A stretch of 9,567 nt of DNA, from the NCBI GenBank assembly GCA_964637835.1, contig CAZWYF010000094.1, positions 1-9,567 on the forward strand. Direction: 5' to 3'. This document shows positions 1-9,538 of this stretch, one piece after another. How positions within the stretch are numbered: the first letter of the stretch is position 1; each line of letters starts with the position of its first letter. The notes beneath the pieces are model-generated. The model was not told the DNA's origin and searched no databases. It saw nothing but the letters and a program-made list of their open reading frames with translations. This stretch comes from Glo-17 sp964637835. GTDB lineage: Bacteria > Krumholzibacteriota > Krumholzibacteriia > LZORAL124-64-63. The position numbers were made by a program, and so were the translations under genes.

Positions 1-193
1 GCCAGACGAAGCCGTCGCCGTCCTGCAGGATGCAGTTCACCGAGCTCTGGCTCAGCCCGTCCTCGATGGTCAGGTGGGAGAACGTATACGGCAGGGATGG
101 CTCGCCGGGCGCGCCAGCGGCCACCGTGGTGGTGGCGGCCAGCAGCATCGCCAGCACGAGGCCATCGCGGAGCTGAGCCGACCGTCGCGTCAT
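1..193 (-). CDS. Partial exported two-component regulator propeller protein (N-terminus only)
   Basis: Only the first 64 codons are in the window; the gene continues past the left edge. The protein opens with a basic MTRR start and a hydrophobic stretch (about residues 12-26, LVLAMLLAATTTVAA), which together form a signal peptide. It then reads YTFSHLTIEDGLSQSS, VNCILQDGDGFVW. The pattern 'F-x-x-L-T-x-x-D-G-L-S-x-x-x-V-x-x-I-x-Q-D-x-x-G-F-x-W' is the classic first blade of Reg_prop sensors, which usually continue into a Y_Y_Y domain and then a histidine kinase, a GGDEF domain or another output. The output domain lies outside the window, so the enzyme type is unknown. The start is the ATG whose complement lies at 191-193, with GAGG five bases upstream. 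It has the same periplasmic sensor class as the hybrid kinase at 3114-6725, so it is probably a paralogous or convergent sensor. Family assignment is strong; full function is unknown. Confidence 0.8.
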   Translation of the reverse strand, partial: MTRRSAQLRDGLVLAMLLAATTTVAAGAPGEPSLPYTFSHLTIEDGLSQSSVNCILQDGDGFVW

Positions 194-302
194 CCTCGCC
201 TCGTTCGACCGGGTCCTGGGAGGCCGGGTTCGCAGCATCGCGTGGGGGAGCGCGCTGGCGACCTCGCGTCCAGGTATCGGCCGTCCGGACCGGAAATTGA
301 CG

Positions 303-324
303 AAAATCCCGCCCGCGCCGGGAT
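303..324 (-). terminator. Candidate Rho-independent terminator of cysS
   Basis: Four bases after the cysS stop codon the minus strand reads ATCCCG, a seven-base loop GCGCGGG, then CGGGAT. This is a perfect six-pair stem ending in a run of four T (303-306). The GG before the stem could add G-U pairs with the T run. The T run is short, so termination efficiency is uncertain. The position, directly between cysS and the next minus-strand gene, fits a terminator. Confidence 0.45.
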
Positions 325-328
325 CCGG

Positions 329-1930
329 TCAGAGCGTCCAGACCGAGCCCTCGGGCCCGTCCTTGACGCCCACGCCGAGGGCCGCCAGCTCGTCGCGCAG
401 GCGGTCGGCCTCGGCGAAGTCCCGCGCCGCGCGGGCGGCCGTCCGCTGCGCCACCAGCTCCTCCACCCGCGCGACGTCCAGGCCCCGGCGCGCGGCCTTG
501 CGGTCGCGGCGCGTGGCCAGGTACTGATCGGGATCGGCGCCGAACAGGCCGAGGACCTCGGATACCCGCGCCATCTCCGCGAGGAACCGCACGACGCTGC
601 GCCGGCGCACATCCCTGGCCACGCCCTTGCCGGAGGCGAGCAGGGCGTTGATCTCGTGCAGCGGCTTGCTCAGGACGCCCAGCGCGGCGGGCGTGTTGAA
701 GTCGTTGGCCATGGCCGCGGTGAACGCCGGCCAGAGCTCGGCCACCCCCGCGGTCACCTCGCCCTCGGCCGCCACCTCCTTGCCGGTGGCCAGCAGCTGC
801 CGCGCGCCCTGCAGCGTGGCGTAGACGTAGGCGACGCGATCGTCCGCCTCCTCCAGGCCCGGGAACCGGACCTGGCGGCGCAGGGCCTCCGCATCGGCCT
901 GGTGGCCGCAGGCGCCACAGCGGCCCGCCTCCTGCTGGGCCTGATCCAGCAGCGCGCCGCAGGCAGGGCACGGCACCTCCACCTCGAAGTTCAGGCCGCT
1001 GCGATAGTGCACGGTCATCAGGAAGTAGCGCAGCGCCTCGGGCTGGTAGAGGCCCAGGATCTCGCGGATGGTCCAGAAGTTCCCCAGGCTCTTGGACATC
1101 TTCTCGCCCGCGAAGTTGATGAAGCCGTTGTGCACCCAGTAGCGCGCGAAGGTCTGCTCGCCGTGCGCGCCCTGGCTCTGGGCGATCTCGTTCTCGTGGT
1201 GCGGGAAGATGAGGTCGCGACCGCCGGTGTGGATGTCGAAGGTGTCGCCGAGGTGCGTGGAGCTCATGGCGGAGCACTCGATGTGCCAGCCGGGACGACC
1301 GCTGCCCCAGGGGCTCTCCCACGCCGGCTCGCCGGGCCGGGCCGCCTTCCAGAGCGCGAAGTCCAGGGGGCTCTCCTTGCGCGTGTCCACCTCGATGCGG
1401 GTGCCCGCGCCCTCGAGCATCTCCTCGCGGCTGCGCCCGGACAGCTTGCCGTACGGCCCGAACTCGCGCACGCGGTAGTACACGTCGCCGTCCACGGCGT
1501 AGGCCAGGTCCCGCGCGACGAGCGTCTCGATGAGCGCGATGATCTGCGGCAGGTGATCGCTCACCCGCGGCTCCACGTCCGGCGGCACCATGCCCAGCGC
1601 CTGGAGATCGCGATGGTACTCCCCGGTGTAGCGGACGGAGATCTCCCGCGCCGGCACGTCGTCGCGCTGGGCGCGGGCGATGATCTTGTCATCGATGTCG
1701 GTGATGTTGCGCACGTAGCGCACGGTGTAACCCTGCTGGCGCAGGAACCGCACCATGACGTCGGGCGCCAGGGCCGCCCGGGCGTGGCCGATGTGGCTCA
1801 TGTCGTAGACCGTGGGCCCGCAGCAGTAGATGCCCACCTCGCCCGGGACCAGCGTCCGCAGCGGCTTCTTCTCGCCGGTCAGGGTGTCGGTCAGGTGGAT
1901 CTCCGGTAGCTTGTCGCGGGTGACGGTCAT
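329..1930 (-). CDS. cysS: Cysteinyl-tRNA synthetase with zinc-knuckle insert
   Basis: A class I aminoacyl-tRNA synthetase of 533 residues that charges tRNA-Cys with cysteine using ATP, in the cytoplasm. The HIGH signature is at residues 46-49 (MSHIGHA) and KMSKS at 277-281 (GEKMSKSLGNF). The four ligands of the family's cysteine-selecting zinc are present: C37 (in YCCGPTVYD), C219 (WHIECSAM), H244 and E248 (HHENEIAQ). The C-terminus has the usual anticodon-binding region, with ARDFAEADRLRDEL at about 502-515 and an ending GSVWTL. The length is above the roughly 460 residues of the E. coli enzyme. Part of the excess is an insert with CPACG at 321-325 and CGACG at 338-342, a second potential zinc site. 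The chosen ATG has GAGG eight bases upstream. An open frame continues about 370 codons further upstream, but it lacks any family similarity and runs antisense to the aldo/keto reductase. The gene is divergent from the reductase, with a 79-bp gap. Confidence 0.97.
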   Translation of the reverse strand: MTVTRDKLPEIHLTDTLTGEKKPLRTLVPGEVGIYCCGPTVYDMSHIGHARAALAPDVMVRFLRQQGYTVRYVRNITDIDDKIIARAQRDDVPAREISVRYTGEYHRDLQALGMVPPDVEPRVSDHLPQIIALIETLVARDLAYAVDGDVYYRVREFGPYGKLSGRSREEMLEGAGTRIEVDTRKESPLDFALWKAARPGEPAWESPWGSGRPGWHIECSAMSSTHLGDTFDIHTGGRDLIFPHHENEIAQSQGAHGEQTFARYWVHNGFINFAGEKMSKSLGNFWTIREILGLYQPEALRYFLMTVHYRSGLNFEVEVPCPACGALLDQAQQEAGRCGACGHQADAEALRRQVRFPGLEEADDRVAYVYATLQGARQLLATGKEVAAEGEVTAGVAELWPAFTAAMANDFNTPAALGVLSKPLHEINALLASGKGVARDVRRRSVVRFLAEMARVSEVLGLFGADPDQYLATRRDRKAARRGLDVARVEELVAQRTAARAARDFAEADRLRDELAALGVGVKDGPEGSVWTL

Positions 1931-1950
1931 GGGCAGGTCCTCGTGGCTGT

Positions 1951-1969
1951 CGGCGCCGCGGTGGCGCCG
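1951..1969. repeat. Inverted repeat in the cysS / aldo-keto reductase divergent intergenic region
   Basis: CGGCGCC, five bases GCGGT, then CGGCGCC's reverse complement GGCGCCG form a perfect seven-pair inverted repeat in the 79-bp region between two divergent starts. It lies 20 bases upstream of the cysS start codon, so it could be a 5'-leader hairpin of cysS or an operator serving both genes. No convincing -35/-10 pair could be assigned in this gap on either strand. GC-rich DNA yields such repeats by chance fairly often. Confidence 0.4.
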
Positions 1970-1996
1970 GGAGATGTCGTCCGAACAGGCCAATCT

Positions 1997-2003
1997 AGGG
2001 GAG
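1997..2003 (+). promoter_or_regulatory. Ribosome binding site of the aldo/keto reductase
   Basis: AGGGGAG lies six bases before the ATG at 2010. This supports that start over an in-frame upstream start at 1830, which would sit inside the antisense of cysS and add 60 residues not seen in the family. Confidence 0.75.
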
Positions 2004-2009
2004 ATCGCC

Positions 2010-3059
2010 ATGCGATACAAGCTGCTCGGCGCCAGTGGGCTGCGCGTCTCCGAGCTCGGCCTCGGCACCATGACCTTCGGCGAGGCCTGGGGCTCGGGCG
2101 CCGGCCGCCGCGAGAGCCAGGCGGTCTGCGAGGCCTTCGCCGCCGCCGGCGGCAATCTCCTGGACACGGCCAACGTGTACACCGATGGGCAGAGCGAGGC
2201 GTATCTCGGCGACTTCCTCGCCGCCGACCGGGACCGCTTCGTGGTGGCCACCAAGTACACCCTGAGCACCCGCAAGGACGACCCCAACGCCGGCGGCATG
2301 CACCGCAAGAACCTGGTGCGGTCCCTGGAGGCCAGCCTGCGCCGGCTGCAGACCGACCACGTCGACGTGCTGTATGTCCACGCCTGGGACGGACTGACCG
2401 ATCTGGCCGGGGTCCTGCGCGCCCTCGACGACCAGGTCCGGCTCGGCAAGGTGCTCCACGTGGCGATCAGCGACACCCCGGCCTGGGTGATCGCCCGGGC
2501 GGTGACCCTGGCCCAGGAGCGCGGCTGGTCGCCGTTCTGCGCCGTGCAGCTCAAGTACAGCCTCCTCGAGCGCACGCCGGAGCGCGAGCTGCTGCCCATG
2601 GCCGGGGCCCTGGACCTGGCCGTCACCACCTGGGGCTCGCTGGGCGGCGGCCAGCTCACCGGCAAGTACCTCGGCCGCGGCGGCGGCGAGCGCCTGCAGG
2701 CGGCCGCCGTGGACACCCGCCGCCAGGGCATCGACGGCCAGGTGGACGACCGCAGCGAGGCCATCACCCGGCAGCTGATGGCCGTGGCCGCCGAGCAGGA
2801 GTGCACCCCCGGCCAGGCGGCCCTGGCCTGGGTCCGCTTGCGCCCGGGGCCGGCCATGATCCCCCTGGTGGGCGCGCGCACCGCCGACCAGCTCCGCGAG
2901 AACCTGCGCTGCCTCGAGGTGTCCCTGTCGGCCGCGCAGCAGGCGCGCCTGGACGCCGCGAGCGCCATCGACCCGGGCTTTCCCCACGCCTTCCTGGGCA
3001 AGGACCACGTGCGCGAGCTGATCGGTGGCGAGCATGCCGACCGCATCGACCGCCGCTAG
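2010..3059 (+). CDS. Aldo/keto reductase, aryl-alcohol-dehydrogenase/YajO/Tas-like
   Basis: A 349-residue cytoplasmic NAD(P)H-dependent oxidoreductase with the TIM-barrel fold of the aldo/keto reductase superfamily. The N-terminus reads MRYKLLGASGLRVSELGLG, the usual start of this branch. The catalytic tetrad can be assigned as D52 and Y57 (LLDTANVYTDG), K82 (VVATKYTL) and H124 (LYVHAWD). The phrase NAGGMHRKNLVRSLEASL followed by RRLQTDHVDVLYVH (about 93-124) is typical of the aryl-alcohol-dehydrogenase-like subgroup. The C-terminal cofactor-binding segment is IPLVGARTADQLRENL (284-299). Length is normal and nothing is missing. The physiological substrate cannot be read from sequence; small aldehydes or ketones are the family's usual targets. 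It is divergent from cysS, and the hybrid kinase starts 54 bases downstream on the same strand, so co-transcription is possible. Confidence 0.93.
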   Translation: MRYKLLGASGLRVSELGLGTMTFGEAWGSGAGRRESQAVCEAFAAAGGNLLDTANVYTDGQSEAYLGDFLAADRDRFVVATKYTLSTRKDDPNAGGMHRKNLVRSLEASLRRLQTDHVDVLYVHAWDGLTDLAGVLRALDDQVRLGKVLHVAISDTPAWVIARAVTLAQERGWSPFCAVQLKYSLLERTPERELLPMAGALDLAVTTWGSLGGGQLTGKYLGRGGGERLQAAAVDTRRQGIDGQVDDRSEAITRQLMAVAAEQECTPGQAALAWVRLRPGPAMIPLVGARTADQLRENLRCLEVSLSAAQQARLDAASAIDPGFPHAFLGKDHVRELIGGEHADRIDRR

Positions 3060-3073
3060 CCGGCGGGGCTAAA

Positions 3074-3104
3074 GATCTTCCAGGGACTGCCGATCCTCCA
3101 GGGA
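3074..3104 (+). repeat. Pair of 13-bp direct repeats before the hybrid kinase
   Basis: GATCTTCCAGGGA at 3074-3086 and GATCCTCCAGGGA at 3092-3104 match at 12 of 13 positions with an 18-bp period. They lie within the 54-bp gap between the reductase stop and the kinase start. The second copy contains the putative Shine-Dalgarno AGGGA. The arrangement could be a regulator binding site or a small duplication. The match is directly visible; the function is inference. Confidence 0.5.
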
Positions 3105-3113
3105 ACGGGTTCC
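3100..3113 (+). promoter_or_regulatory. Ribosome binding site / palindrome at the kinase start
   Basis: AGGGA (3100-3104) sits nine bases before the GTG at 3114. It overlaps the palindrome GGAAC-GG-GTTCC (3102-3113), which abuts the start codon. A competing site, GGAAGG at 3130-3135, sits eight bases before an in-frame TTG at 3144, so the start is not settled. Confidence 0.45.
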
Positions 3114-6721
<3,608 letters not shown>

Positions 6722-6725
<4 letters not shown>

Positions 6726-7951
6726 CGCTGCTCCGGACCCTGACCGGGCGGCGAGGCGGGCTCCGCGAACGCCGCGAGCAGCTGCCGCGCCGCGGTGACC
6801 GCCGGCACCTCGCCGGCCTCCACGGCCCGCTCGAGCCCGGGCAGCAGCTCCCGCACCCGCGGATGCTGCGAGAACCGCTCCACCAGCTGATCGCGCACCA
6901 GCTGGTGCACCCAGTGCCGCTCCTGGCGGCTGCGCCGGGCCTGGATCACGCCGCGCTCGCGGCCCCGCGCCATGAAGGTCTGCACCATCCGCCACAGCCC
7001 GTCCAGACCCTCGCCGGTCACGGCGGAGCAGGTGTGCGCCCGGGTCTGCCAGCCCTCGGTGGCCGGCCGCAGGTAGTGCAGCGCCTGCTCGTACTCGGCG
7101 CGCGCCCGCTCGGCGGCCGGCCGGTTCTCGCCGTCGGCCTTGTTGATGACGATGGCGTCGGCCAGCTCGATGACGCCCTTCTTGATGCCCTGCAGCTCGT
7201 CCCCGCCGCCGGCGATGAGGATGAGCAGGAAGAAGTCCACCATCTCGCGGACCACGGTCTCGCTCTGCCCCACGCCCACGGTCTCCACCAGGATCACGTC
7301 GTACCCGGCCGCCTCGAACAGCAGGACGGTCTCGCGGGTCTTGCGGGTGACCCCGCCCAGGGTGCCGCCCGAGGGCGAGGGCCGCACGAACGCCTGCGGA
7401 TCGTTGCCCAGCTGCTCCATGCGCGTCTTGTCGCCCAGGACGCTGCCCCCGGTCACCGTGCTGCTGGGATCCACCGCGGTGACCGCCACCCGGTGCCCCT
7501 GGCCGGTCAGCCGCGTCCCGAGCGCCTCGATGAGGGTGCTCTTGCCGGCCCCCGGCACCCCGGTGATCCCCACGCGCACCGATCGGCCGCGGTGCGGCAG
7601 CAGGGCCTGGACCACCTCCTGGGCCTGCTCGAAGTGCGCCGGCGCGTTGCTCTCCACCAGGGTGATGGCGCGGGCCAGCAGGGTGCGGTCGCCGGACAGC
7701 ACGCCGTCGGTGTACTCCTGCGTCGAGAGCCGCCGGCGACGGGCGCCCCCGGCCGCCGGGCCGTTCGCCGACCGCTCCACCCCCGGCCGCGTGCTCACCG
7801 CCGGCCGCTCGATGGTGATGTCCTCGCGGATGGCCGCGAGCCGTCCGGGCGCGCCCGCCTCGTCATCCGGAGCCTCCGGCGCCCGGTCCGCCTCGCTCCC
7901 GGGACCCGGCGTCCCGGGCCGCTCGCGCCTGCTGTCGTGCTGTTCTGCCAT
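6722..7951 (-). CDS. meaB: MeaB/ArgK-family G3E GTPase (methylmalonyl-CoA mutase chaperone)
   Basis: A 409-residue cytoplasmic P-loop GTPase of the MeaB/ArgK family, which loads and protects adenosylcobalamin in methylmalonyl-CoA mutase or related mutases. Motifs: Walker A GVPGAGKST (131-139); VDPSST (160-165); ETVGVGQSE (223-231); AGGGDELQGIKKG (247-259), the family's conserved switch region; base-specificity motif NKAD (270-273). The C-terminal dimerisation region follows NKAD (about 320-396). Residues 1-74 are a polar, Pro/Gly/Arg-rich extension. The conserved family core starts only at LSTQEYTDGVLSGD (75-88), so the protein is about 70-80 residues longer than typical members of about 330. 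The start has a perfect AGGAGG six bases upstream; a GTPase-unrelated in-frame extension reaching 8029 was rejected. No mutase gene is in the window. It is convergent with the hybrid kinase, with a four-base overlap. Confidence 0.95.
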
Positions 7952-7957
7952 GCCATG

Positions 7958-7963
7958 CCTCCT
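7958..7963 (-). promoter_or_regulatory. Ribosome binding site of meaB
   Basis: The minus strand carries a perfect AGGAGG six bases before the ATG at 7951. This fixes the start. An overlapping ATG five bases upstream is in another frame. Confidence 0.85.
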
Positions 7964-7969
7964 GGCGCC

Positions 7970-7998
7970 ATGATAGCCCCGGACCACCGGCCCCCCAA
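7970..7998 (-). promoter_or_regulatory. Candidate sigma-70-type promoter of meaB
   Basis: The minus strand reads TTGGGG (7998-7993), a 17-base spacer, then TATCAT (7975-7970), which matches the -10 consensus at five of six positions. Transcription would start near 7963, giving a leader of only about a dozen bases that begins at the Shine-Dalgarno. The spacing is ideal, the -35 is weak and the leader is very short. This is a prediction by eye. Confidence 0.4.
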
Positions 7999-8035
7999 GG
8001 ACGACCCCGCGGTCACCGGGGCCCGGCACGGGGAG

Positions 8036-8053
8036 GGGCCCCCCGGGGGGCCC
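8036..8053. repeat. Perfect 18-bp G/C palindrome between the membrane-protein operon and meaB
   Basis: GGGCCCCCCGGGGGGCCC is self-complementary over 18 bases. On the minus strand it lies 22 bases after the stop of the 222-residue membrane protein gene. It could fold into a very stable hairpin and act as a transcript end or stabiliser, but no T run follows (CTCCCC instead), so a canonical terminator is not supported. A smaller palindrome, CCGGGGCCCGG, lies nearby at 8017-8027. Confidence 0.4.
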
Positions 8054-8075
8054 GGCGACCGTCCGCCACCAGCGC

Positions 8076-8744
8076 TCAGCCGGACGCGACCCCCGCCGCG
8101 GCCTCCGTCGCCGGGGCCCTGTCGCCCGCCCGCAGCAACCCGCCGGCCAGGGCGAGCATCAACAGAGTGGTCGGCACCAGGACCGCCGCCTCCGGACCAC
8201 CGGCCCGGACCGTGGCCACCACTCGCACGCTCCAGACACCAGCCACCACCAGGCCCGCCAGGCGCGGCCAGCGGCCCGCCAGCAACCCGACGGCCGCCAG
8301 CGCCATCCCCACCACCGCCATGGCCACCAGCTTGTCCACATCCGGCAGGCGGCTCGCCCCGTACACCATCGCCAGTCCGCCGGCGATCAGCAGCAACGTC
8401 CGCACGGCTGCCGCCGCGCCTCGCGAGCGCATCAGATAGACGAGCGCATAGAGACCGATGGCCGCCTCCAGCGTGCGTCCGGCGAATTCCTCGCGCACGG
8501 CGCCGAGGGCCGGATAGGCCGGCGCCATGGCCAGGACCAGCAGGAAGGCCCAGGTGGCCCCGGCACGCTGGGCCGAGCGCTGCAGTTCATCGTGGTCGGC
8601 GAGGACGCCCAGTTCCCTGAGGGCGACGGGCAGGGCGATGGACAGCATGGCGACGCCGAGCGGGATCGCCGCCGGCACCAGCAGGGCACCGAGCAGGTAG
8701 GCTGCCGCCAGGCCGGCGAGCTGGGCGGTCGCGGTGCGCGTCAT
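8076..8744 (-). CDS. Multi-pass membrane protein of unknown function (paralogue B)
   Basis: A 222-residue hydrophobic protein with about seven to eight predicted membrane segments by eye (near 8-24, 25-43, 62-78, 93-106, 112-129, 137-156, 160-177, 186-204). I do not recognise a named family. It shares two blocks with the protein encoded immediately upstream: LRELGVLADHDELQ at 42-55, running into QRAGATWAF at 59-67, and GLLAGRWPRLAG at 153-164. The first block is a charged loop between two membrane segments. There is no signal peptide beyond the first helix and no obvious catalytic motif. Its ATG overlaps the upstream gene's TGA in ATGA, so translation is very probably coupled. The C-terminal tail (about 206-222) is Ala-rich and soluble. 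Coding status is supported by the paralogy and the overlap. Confidence 0.8.
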   Translation of the reverse strand: MTRTATAQLAGLAAAYLLGALLVPAAIPLGVAMLSIALPVALRELGVLADHDELQRSAQRAGATWAFLLVLAMAPAYPALGAVREEFAGRTLEAAIGLYALVYLMRSRGAAAAVRTLLLIAGGLAMVYGASRLPDVDKLVAMAVVGMALAAVGLLAGRWPRLAGLVVAGVWSVRVVATVRAGGPEAAVLVPTTLLMLALAGGLLRAGDRAPATEAAAGVASG

Positions 8745-9538
8745 GCCTCATCCTCTCGTCGAGCGCGCATCATCAGGACGGCCATCAGCAGCAGGGCCAG
8801 GTCCGTGGAGACGCGCGGCACCACCACCATCGACCATACATCCGGAACGACGGGAACACCCACTCCCGGCGTCGGGACTCGCTGTGCGGACACGAGTGGG
8901 AGCTGGAGCCAGACGAACAGCACCGCGCTGAACGCCAGGAGCACCAGGAGCCATCCGCCGGCCAGACGCGGTCGGCGGGCGGCCAGCAGGCCGAGCAGCG
9001 CCAGCCCCACCGCGCCCACCATGCTGTGCCAGGAGACCTGCAGGAACTCCGCGCCCGCGGCGCGCAGGATCGCGATCTGGTCGGTCCCCTCCGCGATGGC
9101 CAGCAGCGCGGCCAGAACGAGGAGGACCAGGCGCGCACCGCGGCGCACGCCGTGGATCTCGAACACGTAGACGACCATGAAGAGCAGGACCGGCCCGCGG
9201 AGGAACTCCACCAGCGCGATGGCCCCGACCGAGGCCGTGATTCCGTGCTGGTGCGGCCCACGCAACCACCAGTCCACCGCCGCCAGGAACGCCAGCGCCA
9301 GGGTCAGGGCGAAGGCCCAGAAGCCGGCCCGGCGCCACGCCTCGCGGACACGCTCGTCGTCACCGACCATCCCCAGTTCCCGCAGCACGAACGGAAGCAG
9401 GATCGCCAGCGGCAACACGACGAACCCCGCCGCGAACTTCATCCACAGGCCGTATCCCACCGCCACGCCCACGAGCGCGACGGCGTCGACTCCCGGCAGG
9501 CGGACCCGGAGTCCGGGCCGCAACCGCGCCTCATGCAT
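8741..9538 (-). CDS. Multi-pass membrane protein of unknown function (paralogue A)
   Basis: A 265-residue integral membrane protein with about seven to eight hydrophobic segments (near 17-33, 36-53, 72-90, 103-128, 136-150, 171-187, 195-213, 243-258). No family is recognised with confidence. The block LRELGMVGDDERVREAW (52-68), followed by RRAGFWAF (69-76), matches a block in paralogue B, as does GLLAARRPRLAG (183-194). The DER...R-AG-x-x-AF pattern recalls the charged loop of several small uncharacterised membrane proteins (DUF2178-like) that are often encoded next to small HTH regulators. That is a resemblance, not an assignment. The polar segment at 218-234 (QRVPTPGVGVPVVPDV) has no counterpart in paralogue B and accounts for part of its greater length. 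The ATG has AGGGG eight bases upstream and overlaps the end of a preceding gene. The C-terminus, MRARREDEA, is charged and probably cytoplasmic. Confidence 0.82.
   Translation of the reverse strand: MHEARLRPGLRVRLPGVDAVALVGVAVGYGLWMKFAAGFVVLPLAILLPFVLRELGMVGDDERVREAWRRAGFWAFALTLALAFLAAVDWWLRGPHQHGITASVGAIALVEFLRGPVLLFMVVYVFEIHGVRRGARLVLLVLAALLAIAEGTDQIAILRAAGAEFLQVSWHSMVGAVGLALLGLLAARRPRLAGGWLLVLLAFSAVLFVWLQLPLVSAQRVPTPGVGVPVVPDVWSMVVVPRVSTDLALLLMAVLMMRARREDEA

Noticed and set aside
283..290. Eight-base palindrome GTCCGGAC in the gap before the left-edge gene
   Set aside because: Too short to be distinguished from chance in GC-rich DNA; no promoter could be placed around it.
74..1909. 611-codon open frame on the plus strand opposite cysS
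   Set aside because: It lies fully antisense to a CysRS with all catalytic motifs. Its translation is rich in Arg, Gly, His and Leu with no recognisable domain, as expected from the complementary strand of GC-rich codons.
1995..3035. 346-codon minus-strand open frame opposite the aldo/keto reductase
   Set aside because: Shadow of the reductase reading frame; low-complexity Ala/Gly/His/Leu composition and no motifs.
1931..3046. Long in-frame upstream extension of cysS (about 370 codons)
   Set aside because: It would run antisense through the aldo/keto reductase, has no family similarity and an Arg/Ser-rich composition. The ATG at 1930 fits the CysRS N-terminus and has a Shine-Dalgarno.
3057..3071. 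Small inverted repeat TAGCC-GGCGG-GGCTA at the reductase stop
   Set aside because: The five-pair stem is too weak and no T run follows, so a terminator between the reductase and the kinase is not supported.
7952..8029. 26-residue upstream extension of meaB
   Set aside because: It passes through the candidate promoter and the perfect AGGAGG, and has no family counterpart; the ATG at 7951 is better supported.
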